Counted from the stretch's first letter, positions 25,367 through 33,425 are shown. The stretch: DNA of 64,000 bases from Chryseobacterium sp. MEBOG06 (GCF_021869765.1 NZ_CP084580.1:4154001-4218000), one strand, 5' to 3'. Made by a program: numbers and translations. Notes: generated from the letters alone by a model not told the origin.

Positions 25367-25942
25367 TTATTTGATGATTTGCCCTTTATAGTATTTCTCA
25401 AGGAAGAAGCCCAGATCTGCTCTATACCCTATTCCTGAAGCTTCAAATTTCCAGCTTCCGTTTCTTTTATAAAGTCTTCCGAACTCAACTCCTGTTTCAA
25501 TAGAGAAATCTTCATCCAGTTCATATTTTGCAATTTCCTGGTTTGAATTATTATCCACGACCCTGATATAAGAGTTTCTTACCTGTCCGAAATTCTGTCT
25601 TCTTCTTTCGAAATCTTCTATAGTGACCACAAAAAGAATTTCTTCTACTCTTGAATCTACTTTCTCAAGATCGACAACAATAGCCTCATCATCATCTCCA
25701 TCGCTATTTTTACCATTAGGATCATCCCCGGTATGACTTAAAGCTCCATCCGGAGAATGAAGGTTATTATAAAAAACAAAATACTCTTCGCTTACTAATT
25801 TTCTGTCAGCATCGATCATGATTGCAGAAGCATCTAAATCGAAGTCATAACCGGTTCCTTCATTAGGGTCCCAACCTAATCCAATCGTCATTTTCGTCAA
25901 TCCTATATCGATCTTCTGCCCTTTCTGTAGATTAATTGCCAT
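25367..25942 (-). CDS. TerD family protein
   Basis: A 191-residue canonical TerD protein: MAINLQKGQKIDI, MTIGLGWDPNEG, FDLDASAIMIDADRKLVSEE, then DDPNGKNSDGDDDEAIVVDL with the double Ca2+-binding acidic cluster, and ILFVVTIEDFERRRQNFGQV. It is the first gene of the six-gene operon; a -7 box TAAATTTG (minus strand 26008-26001) lies ~60 bp upstream. No TerC-type membrane protein is in the operon or nearby. It probably senses Ca2+ at the membrane and passes this to the vWA/kinase/phosphatase part. Confidence 0.95.
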   Translation of the reverse strand: MAINLQKGQKIDIGLTKMTIGLGWDPNEGTGYDFDLDASAIMIDADRKLVSEEYFVFYNNLHSPDGALSHTGDDPNGKNSDGDDDEAIVVDLEKVDSRVEEILFVVTIEDFERRRQNFGQVRNSYIRVVDNNSNQEIAKYELDEDFSIETGVEFGRLYKRNGSWKFEASGIGYRADLGFFLEKYYKGQIIK

Positions 25943-26000
25943 AGTGTTTTATATTATGATTTATTTTTTGCATTAAGATAGATTTGATTTACGAACTGAC

Positions 26001-26029
26001 CAAATTTATTTCATGAAAAATCATCAAAA
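26001..26029 (-). promoter_or_regulatory. Promoter of the TerD/TerY-P operon
   Basis: On the minus strand TTTTG (26029-26025), a 16-bp spacer, and TAAATTTG (26008-26001) fit the Bacteroidota -33/-7 pattern. The predicted transcription start is ~53 nt before the first TerD start codon. Confidence 0.6.
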
Positions 26030-26123
26030 TACTTCCATTCAGGCTATTTTCTCTTAAGTTTCTAAATTTCCAGTCTTACTGTTCAAAGTTTATTAATGAC
26101 ATCATTGCAGACCGCAGTATACC

Positions 26124-26154
26124 ATAAAAAAGGCTCAATTAAAAAATTGAACCT
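26124..26154 (-). terminator. Terminator after flippase-like gene
   Basis: On the minus strand AGGTTCAATT pairs with AATTGAGCCT with one mismatch (26131-26154 on plus), followed by TTTTTTATGG. Confidence 0.75.
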
Positions 26155-26177
26155 GATATTTTACAAAATGTATTGTA

Positions 26178-27260
26178 TTAATTTTTAAAATCCTTCTCTG
26201 AAGCGGCAATATTTCTTGCTTTCGCCAGCATAGGTATAGAAATCAATCCCATCACAAGCATAATAACAATCTGTAACGGCAGAGAAATAAAGGAATAAGT
26301 AAGCCCCATTTCACCACCCAGGTCAGCATTTTTCCCTACCGAAATAAATAGTGCCATAAAACCAAACTTCATTGCCAGGTTATACGCGCCGATTCCTCCA
26401 CTGGCAGGAATAATCATTCCCAATGTCCCCACAACAATAATGAAGAAACCGTCAGCAGCGCTGAAGCCCGATGTTTCAGGAAGCGCAAAACAGACAAGAT
26501 AAGCTGCTAGATAATAGCAAACCCAGATTCCTAATGTATAAATGATGAATTTTCCTTTTTCTCTTAGTTTAAAGATAGAAGTGAGCCCCTGAAGAATTCC
26601 TTTTCCAAAATTGATAAGTTTCTCTTTTTTATATTTATAAAGAAGGCCTAACCCAATTAAAACCAATATCGCAATAGCAATTTTAACGCATAAATAAAAT
26701 GAATCAAAATCACTTACTCCCAATTTCATCATTTGCTCTTCAAAAAAGTTAGGAACAAATTCTTCTTTCTCGTCCTTCTTATCCATTACAAAATGATAAA
26801 AAGCAAGTATTGCATTAAATTTAAAAATCACTGTTAGAAGTAAAAATCCCATCATACATACAAGATCTACCACTCTTTCCAGAATAATTGTCCCAAAAGA
26901 TTTATCTACCGGCACTTTTTCCACTCCATATAAAGCAGTAGCTCTCGCCAGCTCACCACTTCTGGGAATGGTAAGGTTCATCAGGTACCCAAATGATATG
27001 GACCAAAGAGAATTGGAATTTGAAATACGATGTCCCATTGGTTCCAGCATCAGGTTCCAGCGAATTGCTCTGAACCAGTAAGCAAGGAGCCCAAATACAG
27101 AAGCAAACAATACCCAAAGATAATTAGCCTTAGCCAGTGACTGGCTGATCACTTTAAAATCGAGCCCCCTTAAGGCCAGCCATAAAAAAAAGCCTGCAAA
27201 AGCAAGCGATATTACTATTGTAAGTATTGATTTTAATGGACTTTTTGATGTTTTCTCCAT
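26178..27260 (-). CDS. Flippase-like / lysylphosphatidylglycerol synthase TM-domain membrane protein
   Basis: A 360-residue protein with about eight transmembrane segments. The motifs YWFRAIRWNLMLEPMGH, NLTIPRSGELARATALYG and TIILERVVDLVCMMGF match the UPF0104/LPG_synthase_TM family (the flippase half of MprF and its lone relatives). GMIIPASGGIGAYNLAMKFG near residue 280 is the second conserved loop. It probably moves a lipid or lipid-linked compound across the inner membrane. It starts 3 bp after panD, so the two share the panD promoter. This panD-flippase pairing is a common Flavobacteriia arrangement. Confidence 0.88.
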   Translation of the reverse strand: MEKTSKSPLKSILTIVISLAFAGFFLWLALRGLDFKVISQSLAKANYLWVLFASVFGLLAYWFRAIRWNLMLEPMGHRISNSNSLWSISFGYLMNLTIPRSGELARATALYGVEKVPVDKSFGTIILERVVDLVCMMGFLLLTVIFKFNAILAFYHFVMDKKDEKEEFVPNFFEEQMMKLGVSDFDSFYLCVKIAIAILVLIGLGLLYKYKKEKLINFGKGILQGLTSIFKLREKGKFIIYTLGIWVCYYLAAYLVCFALPETSGFSAADGFFIIVVGTLGMIIPASGGIGAYNLAMKFGFMALFISVGKNADLGGEMGLTYSFISLPLQIVIMLVMGLISIPMLAKARNIAASEKDFKN

Positions 27261-27263
27261 GTA

Positions 27264-27614
27264 CTAAGTAAGAAGATTTGTTTTTTCGTCCGGGAAAACT
27301 ATTTTCGGCTGGAAATCTTTTGCTTCCTCCGGAGTCATCTGTGCATACGCAATGATGATGATGATATCATCCCGTTGTACTTTTCTAGCAGCAGGCCCAT
27401 TCAGACACACTTCCCCCGATTTTCTTTTCCCTTTGATAACGTAGGTATCAAAACGCTCTCCGTTATTTACATTCACAATATAGACCCTTTCTCCCACTAC
27501 CAATCCGGCAGCTTCAATAAGATCTTCATCTATTGTTATACTTCCTATATAATTAAGGTCAGAGGCTGTAACTCTCACCCTGTGGATTTTAGACTTGAAA
27601 ACTTCTATTAACAT
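27264..27614 (-). CDS. panD: Aspartate 1-decarboxylase
   Basis: A 116-residue pyruvoyl enzyme. The self-cleavage site Gly-Ser lies in LNYIGSITIDEDLI (Gly24-Ser25), preceded by the conserved KSKIHRVRVT, and followed by NGERFDTYVIKG and GEVCLNGPAARKVQRDDIII. It converts aspartate to beta-alanine for pantothenate and coenzyme A. A TAAATTTG -7 box ends 4 nt before the ATG, predicting a leaderless message. It is the first gene of a two-gene unit with the flippase-like protein. Confidence 0.97.
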   Translation of the reverse strand: MLIEVFKSKIHRVRVTASDLNYIGSITIDEDLIEAAGLVVGERVYIVNVNNGERFDTYVIKGKRKSGEVCLNGPAARKVQRDDIIIIIAYAQMTPEEAKDFQPKIVFPDEKTNLLT

Positions 27615-27618
27615 GGTG

Positions 27619-27626
27619 CAAATTTA
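27619..27626 (-). promoter_or_regulatory. panD -7 box, 4 nt before ATG
   Basis: TAAATTTG on the minus strand, then CACC and the ATG. The predicted transcription start coincides with the start codon. Confidence 0.6.
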
Positions 27627-27871
27627 TTAATAAAAATTAATAAATCAGGTCTTTGTTAGTATTAAAAAACTCCCACCAACACAGGTGTTTAATTTCACAA
27701 AACATAAAGAATTTTAATTTTGCTTATAAACTTAATAATCATATGCTTAAAAATATCAATACTTTATATCCAATTTAGGATTTAATAAATACAGTAAATA
27801 ATATTAAGTTTTTGCTAAAGTCAATAAACATAAGCATTTGGCATGATTTTAGTAACGCGTAACGTAGGTTT

Positions 27872-27979
27872 TTCGTGAAAACACGAATTATCATATTTTA
27901 ACTATTTTCAGCGAAAAGCAAAAAAATTATATAAGTTTTAATAAAAAAATTGCACAATTAGAAAATAGTATTATATTTG
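27872..27979 (+). promoter_or_regulatory. HU gene upstream region with canonical Bacteroidota promoter
   Basis: TTG at 27950-27952, a 19-bp spacer, and TATATTTG at 27972-27979 are a perfect -33/-7 match, giving a start near 27985 and a ~29-nt leader. Farther upstream a 16-bp hairpin TTCGTG-AAAA-CACGAA (27872-27887) follows a TAACGCGTAACG direct repeat. The rest of 27627-27949 is AT-rich and gene-free. Confidence 0.85.
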
Positions 27980-28013
27980 CTATAATTACGAACTAACTTT
28001 AATATTAAAAATT

Positions 28014-28304
28014 ATGAACAAGTCTGAATTAATCGACGCAATCGCAAAAGATGCAGGTATCACTAAAGTTGCAGCAAAAGCCGCTTTAGAATCTTTCATT
28101 GGTAACGTAACTACTACTCTAAAGAAAAAAGACGGTAAAGTGTCTTTAGTAGGTTTCGGTACTTTCTCAGTAGCAGAGAGAGCAGCTAGACAAGGTATCA
28201 ACCCTGCAACTAAGAAACCAATCAAAATTGCGGCTAAAAAAGTTGCTAAATTTAAAGCTGGAGCTGATTTATCTAATGCAGTTTCTGGAGTTAAGAAAAA
28301 ATAA
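28014..28304 (+). CDS. HU family DNA-binding protein
   Basis: A 96-residue nucleoid protein: MNKSELIDAIAKDAGITKVA, FIGNVTTTLKKKDGKVSLVG, then the signature GFGTFSVAERAARQGINPAT and KKPIKIAAKKVAKFKAGADL. It forms dimers that bend and compact DNA. It is a monocistronic gene with a strong promoter and its own terminator. Codon use is strongly biased (GCA/GCT Ala, AAA/AAG Lys), as expected of a highly expressed gene. Confidence 0.97.
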   Translation: MNKSELIDAIAKDAGITKVAAKAALESFIGNVTTTLKKKDGKVSLVGFGTFSVAERAARQGINPATKKPIKIAAKKVAKFKAGADLSNAVSGVKKK

Positions 28305-28325
28305 TCATTCAGATTACGAAAATTC

Positions 28326-28356
28326 AAGGGCTGTTTCTACGAAACGGCCTTTTTTA
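28326..28356 (+). terminator. Terminator after HU gene
   Basis: AAGGGCTGTTTC (28326-28337), loop TAC, GAAACGGCC (28341-28349), with one wobble pair, then TTTTTT. Confidence 0.85.
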
Positions 28357-28529
28357 TGCAAAAATTTTAAATCTTTAATCCCAATAAGGATATTTTAAAT
28401 ATTAATTTCAGCTAAGATCACTACAGAACAACAGATTCGATTTACACACTCTATATTCAACCTTCAAGGCAAACTCATAAAATAAAGGTTTAAATCCAAC
28501 CCTTATAAAAACTAAAATAGTAAGAGAAT

Positions 28530-28610
28530 CTAAGTTTTCGGCTAAAGCTTTTTTGTCTGGAACATAAAATAAACAAAAAAACAAAGCGAGCTAAAAGCCC
28601 GCTTCTAATA
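28530..28610. repeat. REP-like intergenic element (GGCTAAAGCC family), copy 2
   Basis: CTAAGTTTTCGGCTAAAGCT, a ~36-bp spacer, then GCGAGCTAAAAGCCCGC (28586-28602) and TTCTAAT. It has the same layout as the copy at 19971-20037 but is more diverged, with mismatches in both palindromes. It lies between HU and pdxH; the rest of 28357-28703 contains nothing recognisable. Confidence 0.55.
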
Positions 28611-28703
28611 GTCTTTACTATTTATGTTATAGAAATAAATCTTTAGTAAACAGATGCTAAAAATAACTTTCAGCACTCCATTTTCAACTTGAACTAAAAA
28701 AGA

Positions 28704-29345
28704 TTAGGGTGCCAGTCTGGAAACCTCCCAATCGAGCCCATTTAGCCGGTAAATGATCCGATCATGAAGACGGTTGGGTCTTCCCTGCCAAAATTCAATT
28801 TCGTAGGGTTTTGCCAGGTATCCACCCCAATTGGCAGGCCTTGGTATCTCACTGTTTTCGTATTCTTTTTCCAGCTCTTTTAATTTTTGCTCCAAAAACT
28901 CTCTGTTAGGGATCTCCTGACTTTGCGGAGAAACGACCGCTCCCAACTGGCTGCCTTTTGGTCTTGAGTGAAAATATCCGTCACTTAGATTTTCAGCTAT
29001 TTTTTCCAGATCAGCTTTGATAATAATCTGCCTTTCCAGGTTGGGCCAGAAAAAATGCAGACAGGCTTTATGGTGGTTTTCTATTGCCTTTCCTTTTTTG
29101 CTGTCGTAGTTCGTATAAAAAATAAATCCTTCATGGGTATATGCTTTAAGCAGTACCATTCTGGTCCGTGGACAACCGTCATCTTCCAGAGTAGAAACAG
29201 CCATAGCATTAGCTTCCGAGATCATCGGACTCTCACTTGCCTCCAAAAACCAGTCTCTGAATTGCTCAATTGGATTTTGTTTTATCTCACTTTCAATAAG
29301 TTGGGATTTCTCGTACACTTTTCTTTTGTCGTGCAGGTTTTCCAT
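28704..29345 (-). CDS. pdxH: Pyridoxamine 5'-phosphate oxidase
   Basis: A 213-residue FMN enzyme. RTRMVLLKAYTHEGFIFYTN and YDSKKGKAI bind FMN and PLP; ERQIIIKADLEKI, FHSRPKGSQLGAVVSPQSQE and the C-terminal EFWQGRPNRLHDRIIYRLNG ... EVSRLAP are diagnostic. It makes pyridoxal phosphate from PNP/PMP. It is divergent from algH with only 24 bp between start codons; its own -7 box (TACCTTTG on minus, 29391-29384) therefore lies inside the algH coding region. No terminator is visible before the REP-like repeat. Confidence 0.97.
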   Translation of the reverse strand: MENLHDKRKVYEKSQLIESEIKQNPIEQFRDWFLEASESPMISEANAMAVSTLEDDGCPRTRMVLLKAYTHEGFIFYTNYDSKKGKAIENHHKACLHFFWPNLERQIIIKADLEKIAENLSDGYFHSRPKGSQLGAVVSPQSQEIPNREFLEQKLKELEKEYENSEIPRPANWGGYLAKPYEIEFWQGRPNRLHDRIIYRLNGLDWEVSRLAP

Positions 29346-29358
29346 AAATATTTTTTAT

Positions 29359-29391
29359 TAAATTTGAGTATGAATCACTCATACAAAGGTA
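29359..29391. promoter_or_regulatory. Overlapping divergent promoters of pdxH and algH
   Basis: On plus, TAAATTTG (29359-29366) ends 3 nt before the algH ATG. On minus, TACCTTTG (29391-29384) serves pdxH and lies within the first codons of algH. The two transcripts would overlap at their 5' ends. Confidence 0.55.
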
Positions 29392-29918
29392 AAATATTAA
29401 TCTCGACGCCTGACATTTCCGGTGATATTTTTTCCAGATCGGTCGTATTAGTTATTGAACATAATGAAAGCGGTGCATTTGGTTTGATATTAAATAAAAA
29501 GAATAGCCAGATGAGTAGTAAATTCAAAGACTTTTTTGATTTTAAAATCGAAGTATACGATGGAGGGCCTGTAGAAAACGACAAGGTATTCTTTATTGTA
29601 AAGGGTCCAAAGGTTACCGAAATTTATACAGATATTGCCGATGAGTATTATCTTACAGAAGACATTGAAAACATCATTAATGCTGTTCTGAGCAGTGAGC
29701 TGGATATTCAGAACATAAAAATATTTTCAGGGTATTCCGGGTGGTCTCCCAATCAACTGGATACAGAGGTTCAAAAGAAAATGTGGACGGTAGTAGATGT
29801 TTACAATCTGGATTATACACTTCCAAACGATCAGACGCTTTGGAAATCAATAATGCAGAATCTGGGTGGAGAATTTCTTCTTTGGGCTAATTCTCCTGAG
29901 GATATTTCTCTGAATTAG
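29370..29918 (+). CDS. YqgE/AlgH family protein
   Basis: A 182-residue protein from ATG 29370 (MNHSYKGKILISTPDISGDI). SVVLVIEHNESGAFGLILNK is the UPF0301 signature, and VYDGGPVENDKVFFI and FSGYSGWSPNQLDTEV follow. The frame is open far upstream, but only this start gives the family N-terminus and the promoter fits it. The family is conserved and poorly understood, once linked to alginate regulation in Pseudomonas. It is 102 bp before the amidase gene. Confidence 0.92.
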   Translation: MNHSYKGKILISTPDISGDIFSRSVVLVIEHNESGAFGLILNKKNSQMSSKFKDFFDFKIEVYDGGPVENDKVFFIVKGPKVTEIYTDIADEYYLTEDIENIINAVLSSELDIQNIKIFSGYSGWSPNQLDTEVQKKMWTVVDVYNLDYTLPNDQTLWKSIMQNLGGEFLLWANSPEDISLN

Positions 29919-30019
29919 AAGCCTTTTTGTCAGGATTGATACAATTAACAAACTTTAAGATTTTGTTAACCAATTTTAAAGAAAGTTTTTCCGTTCTTTG
30001 GAAAACCAAAACCACTGAT

Positions 30020-30604
30020 ATGAAAGGTATTAGACTTTTTGCTTTATCTATTTTTTCTACTGCGTTTTTATCATTTACTCCTCTGAACAAAAAGTATATT
30101 GTCATAGATGCTGGTCACGGCGGAAATGATAATGGAGCTGTATATGGTCATGTTACCGAAAAGGAAATTTCATTAAGCATTGCTAAAGAAATTCAAAAGT
30201 TTAATGAAAGTCAGGATAAGTATGAAGTGGTTTTAACCAGAGACACGGACATATTCCCTATTCTGTCAGCTAGAACGGCTCAAATTAACAAGCTTAATCC
30301 TGAAATGGTCATCTCACTCCATGTGAACAGTTCGGCTCAAAAAGACACCCCTAATAATGGGTGTGAAGTATATGTTCAAAACTCTGAGGTTTCAAAAGAA
30401 CTTGCCGGAAAGATTTATAAAAAATTCAATGCCCATAAAATAGAGGAAAGTAATTTTCATATTTTAAGAGAGACAAAAGCACCTGCTGTATTGGTAGAAC
30501 TTGGATTCATCAATAATACAAAAGACAGGGAGTTTCTTACCAGTGAAAAAGGGCAAAAAGAAATCGCACAGAAATTCATTGAAGTAATCAACGAATATAA
30601 ATAA
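30020..30604 (+). CDS. N-acetylmuramoyl-L-alanine amidase (Amidase_3)
   Basis: A 194-residue secreted enzyme. Signal peptide MKGIRLFALSIFSTAFLSF; then KYIVIDAGHGGNDNGAV with zinc-binding His, KEISLSIAKEI with the Glu, VISLHVNSSAQKD with the second His, and APAVLVELGFINN with the catalytic Glu. All Amidase_3 zinc and catalytic residues are present. It cleaves the amide between MurNAc and L-Ala in peptidoglycan. The start at 30020 was chosen over upstream TTG codons because the signal peptide begins there. Confidence 0.93.
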   Translation: MKGIRLFALSIFSTAFLSFTPLNKKYIVIDAGHGGNDNGAVYGHVTEKEISLSIAKEIQKFNESQDKYEVVLTRDTDIFPILSARTAQINKLNPEMVISLHVNSSAQKDTPNNGCEVYVQNSEVSKELAGKIYKKFNAHKIEESNFHILRETKAPAVLVELGFINNTKDREFLTSEKGQKEIAQKFIEVINEYK

Positions 30605-30613
30605 AGAAACAAT

Positions 30614-30676
30614 TTCTGATTTAATCAGAATAAAACCCGGTAAAGGACTTTTGGAACTTTGTTGTTTACCGGGTTT
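30614..30676. terminator. Tandem bidirectional terminator hairpins
   Basis: TTCTGAT-TTA-ATCAGAA (30614-30630) is followed by AAACCCGGTAAA (30633-30644) paired with TTTACCGGGTTT (30665-30676), a perfect 12-bp stem with a 20-nt loop. It separates the convergent amidase and aminotransferase genes. Confidence 0.75.
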
Positions 30677-30683
30677 GTCAATT

Positions 30684-31499
30684 TTATGAATTAAAGCTGT
30701 TTTTCCAGCTTTCTACCAGTTCTAAAAAACGGGAGTTTTCAAAAGTTTTATTTCTTATTTTTCCTACGGAAAATATTCCTTTCTCATCTGAAATCATTAA
30801 AATTTCTTCGGCTTTCTGAGATTCAAAAGCAATTATTTCGTGCTCCTGAATATCAGCAAGATTGTTCTTATGTAAAAAAGTAACAAAATTTTCCATTAAG
30901 GGAGAGATATAAGCCCCTTCAGTCTGTTTTGGAACTTTAATCACATTGCCTTCCAGAAAAAGAAGATTCCCCGTGGTTGTACGTGCAATCCTTTTATTGG
31001 GATTCAAAAGGATTACATCATCTAGGTCATTTTCCTGCGCATAGATTCCTCCGTAGATATTCTCCGGACAATGTACTCTGAGGTTGCTTAAAAGATTATT
31101 GTTTACATTAATCTCTTTAATAAGATCAAGTTCCTGCGGTCTCTGATGAACTGCCAACACATCATCCATTTCCACAACTTCATAAAAGTAGGAAATAGTG
31201 GATTTTGCCAATGTCAGTCCGTCATTATTCCTAAACACCTGGAAATTGATAATGCCATCCTTCACTCCTTCACCATCAATAATATCTTTTTGAAACAGCA
31301 GCTGGAAAAACTCCAGTGTATAAGTCAAAGGAATATTCATTCTCATCTTTCTCATGGAAGCCATCAGGAAAAAATAGCACTCTTCATCCATGATCAATCT
31401 ACCATTTTTCACAAAGAAAGAAACCTTCACCGAGTCTCCGAAAAGAAAGGCTCTATTCTTTACATTTAATTCGTCTGATGTAAAATATCGATTTTTCAA
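30684..31499 (-). CDS. Aminotransferase class IV homologue lacking the PLP lysine
   Basis: A 271-residue protein of the BCAT/D-amino-acid aminotransferase/aminodeoxychorismate lyase fold: LNVKNRAFLFGDSVKVSFFV at the N-terminus, DDVILLNPNKRIARTTTGNL (the position of the usual T/S-E-G-x-x-N-x-F motif), VPKQTEGAYISPLM and the AEEILMISDEKGI segment. About 33 residues before the R173-TTTGN motif the catalytic Lys should stand; here the region reads NNLLSNLRVHCPENIYGG with no Lys. The protein may be inactive as a PLP enzyme or use another residue. Confidence 0.82.
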   Translation of the reverse strand: MKNRYFTSDELNVKNRAFLFGDSVKVSFFVKNGRLIMDEECYFFLMASMRKMRMNIPLTYTLEFFQLLFQKDIIDGEGVKDGIINFQVFRNNDGLTLAKSTISYFYEVVEMDDVLAVHQRPQELDLIKEINVNNNLLSNLRVHCPENIYGGIYAQENDLDDVILLNPNKRIARTTTGNLLFLEGNVIKVPKQTEGAYISPLMENFVTFLHKNNLADIQEHEIIAFESQKAEEILMISDEKGIFSVGKIRNKTFENSRFLELVESWKNSFNS

Positions 31500-31529
31500 T
31501 TTTTGATGTGATTTATTTATAAAAAAATA

Positions 31530-31549
31530 ATGAACGATAAATCGTTCAT
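31530..31549 (-). terminator. Terminator after START-like gene
   Basis: ATGAACGAT, loop of 2, ATCGTTCAT; on the minus strand it is followed by TATTTTTTT. It lies 28 bp after the stop of the gene at 31578. Confidence 0.75.
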
Positions 31550-31577
31550 CAGTTTTATCATTTAATACAGTCCGGCC

Positions 31578-31964
31578 TTATGCAGCACCCAATTTTATTC
31601 TTAGGTTTTCAATAAGATTTTCCCAATACATTGCGTTTTCTTCTTCATCTCCTTCTTCACAGAAATCTGTAATATTCAGAGCTAAATCTTCTGTAATATC
31701 ATCTATTGTGATAGTCATTTCAAAGAAATTTTTCGTTCCTTCATCTTCTTCCCATCTAAAACGCACGAAACCTTCAGGCTTATATCTGATCAAAGTGGCC
31801 TTTTCAGCAGGGCCTCCACCCCAGCTAAAAAAGAAATCATCGCCTTTCTCTGTTACCTCATCCGCAAACCATTCAGACAATCCTTCTGCAGTTGCCAGAT
31901 ATTCGTATAAAATCTCTGATAAACAGTGCATTGGAAATTCGTAATGGACTTTATGTTTCGCCAT
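31578..31964 (-). CDS. START-like (SRPBCC) domain protein
   Basis: A 128-residue single-domain protein: HYEFPMHCLSEILYEYLATA, GLSEWFADEVTEKGDDFFFS and FVRFRWEEDEGTKNFFEMTI have the helix-grip pattern of the AHSA1/SRPBCC fold, in the short Bacteroidota START-like family. Strongly acidic at the C-terminus. It probably binds a hydrophobic ligand or a protein partner; no function is established. It is a single gene flanked by terminators on both sides. Confidence 0.8.
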   Translation of the reverse strand: MAKHKVHYEFPMHCLSEILYEYLATAEGLSEWFADEVTEKGDDFFFSWGGGPAEKATLIRYKPEGFVRFRWEEDEGTKNFFEMTITIDDITEDLALNITDFCEEGDEEENAMYWENLIENLRIKLGAA

Positions 31965-32119
31965 ATAATCTTTGTTTTATCGTCCCGCAATATATAAATT
32001 AATTTTTTTATTATGCAAAAAAACAATTAAATTTTTAAATGATCTGCATGATATTTATCACCGGATCCCGATCTGTATTATGTTAAGTCCAAACGTTAAA
32101 AAATGCGATGTAAAGCATA

Positions 32120-32150
32120 AAAAAATCTCTCCGGAACAGAGAGATTTTTT
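32120..32150. terminator. Bidirectional terminator
   Basis: AAAAAATCTCTC (32120-32131) and GAGAGATTTTTT (32139-32150) form a perfect 12-bp stem with a 7-nt loop, 2 bp after the stop of the aminotransferase gene. Confidence 0.85.
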
Positions 32151-32152
32151 TA

Positions 32153-33334
32153 TTAATTTTCGTTCAGTATATCAAGAATTATTTTGCATCCTTCTCTGAT
32201 CTCATCCATAGATAATGTAAGAGGCGGTGAGATTCTCAGGTATTCGTTTCTATACAGCTGCCAAAAAACAACAAGCCCGTTTTCCATACATTTTTTAGCA
32301 ACTTCAAGTGTATATTCAGGTGTTCCGAGATTAACGGCAAGCATCAGCCCTTTTCCATTAATATTTTTAATTTTGGGGTGTACCAGAAGCTCCCTGAACA
32401 GTTTTTCCTTTTCGTCTACATCGTTCATCAGTCCGCTTTCCAATACTTCTTTCAAAGTAGCATAGCTGGCCGCTGCAATCAATGGGTTTCCTCCAAAAGT
32501 GGTAATATGCCCGAGTTTTGGCGAATGTGACAGACTTTCCATAATTTCTACGGAGCTCATGAAAGCTCCCACAGGAACTCCACCTCCCATTCCTTTTCCC
32601 ATCACCAGGATATTAGGTACGATTCCAAAATGCTCAAATGAGAATAGCTTTCCTGTTCTTCCAAAACCTGGCTGAATTTCGTCCAGAATCAAAAGAGCTC
32701 CTACTTCTTCACATCTCCTTTTAAGTTTGATCAGATAATCATCAGCAGGAACAAGGAATCCGGCAGCTCCCTGAATGGTTTCCAGGATGACACAGGCTGT
32801 TTTCTCTGTGATCTTATCAAAATCTTTTTCGTTATTAAATTCAATGAAAGAGACCATCGGTAATAACGGACGAAATTCTCTTTTATGGGTTTCGTTTCCT
32901 GAAACGCTCAAAGCACCATGTGTATTCCCATGATAAGAGTTTGTAAAGGAAACAATTTCTTCTCTCCCTGTATATCTCTTGGCCAATTTCAAACTTCCAT
33001 CAATAGCTTCTGCTCCACTATTGACAAGGTAAGTAACTTCAAGGGGATCAGGAGTAGCTTCTGCAAGCAGTTTACACAATGCGATAGGTTTTTCCTGCGC
33101 ATATTCACCATATACCATTACGTGAAGATATTTATCTGCCTGCTCTTTGATCGCATTCACGATTTTGGGATGTGAATGTCCCAGTGTATTGGCAGAAACT
33201 CCGGCTACAAAGTCGAGATATTTCTTTCCGTCTGTCCCGTAAATATAGCTTCCCTCAGCTTTTTCAACTTCAAAACCTGCTGCAAATTTTGTGGTTTGAG
33301 CCTGATATATAAAAAAATCTTTTTGCATTTCCAT
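32153..33334 (-). CDS. Class III aminotransferase (acetylornithine/GABA type)
   Basis: A PLP-dependent fold-type I enzyme of ~393 residues: GTDGKKYLDFVAGVSANTLG, VNSGAEAIDGSLKLAKRYTG, the DEIQPGFGRTGKLF segment with the pyridine-contacting Asp, the catalytic Lys in VMGKGMGGGVPVGA, and TFGGNPLIAAAS. It is typical of ArgD/RocD/GabT relatives; the exact substrate is open. ATG 33334 (or 33328) is preferred over a TTG at 33355, because the -7 box TAGCTTTG overlaps the latter. It does not sit with arginine genes here. Confidence 0.9.
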   Translation of the reverse strand: MEMQKDFFIYQAQTTKFAAGFEVEKAEGSYIYGTDGKKYLDFVAGVSANTLGHSHPKIVNAIKEQADKYLHVMVYGEYAQEKPIALCKLLAEATPDPLEVTYLVNSGAEAIDGSLKLAKRYTGREEIVSFTNSYHGNTHGALSVSGNETHKREFRPLLPMVSFIEFNNEKDFDKITEKTACVILETIQGAAGFLVPADDYLIKLKRRCEEVGALLILDEIQPGFGRTGKLFSFEHFGIVPNILVMGKGMGGGVPVGAFMSSVEIMESLSHSPKLGHITTFGGNPLIAAASYATLKEVLESGLMNDVDEKEKLFRELLVHPKIKNINGKGLMLAVNLGTPEYTLEVAKKCMENGLVVFWQLYRNEYLRISPPLTLSMDEIREGCKIILDILNEN

Positions 33335-33352
33335 TGTCTCCAAAAATTTCAG

Positions 33353-33360
33353 CAAAGCTA
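33353..33360 (-). promoter_or_regulatory. -7 box of the class III aminotransferase gene
   Basis: TAGCTTTG on the minus strand; 19 bp upstream reads TTTTA, close to the -33 consensus. The predicted leader is ~12 nt before ATG 33334. Confidence 0.55.
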
Positions 33361-33393
33361 TAAAAGATTCATTGAACGTTAAAATTAATCCAC

Positions 33394-33423
33394 AAAAAAG
33401 ACCAGTGATATCTGGTCTTTTTT
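33394..33423. terminator. Bidirectional terminator after the OstA-like gene
   Basis: AAAAAAGACCAG (33394-33405), a 6-nt loop, CTGGTCTTTTTT (33412-33423): a perfect 12-bp stem whose arms supply T tracts in both directions. Confidence 0.9.
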
Positions 33424-33425
33424 CA

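Noticed and set aside
29055..29369. N-terminal extension of the algH/yqgE frame
   Set aside because: This part is antisense to pdxH. The family N-terminus begins at ATG 29370.
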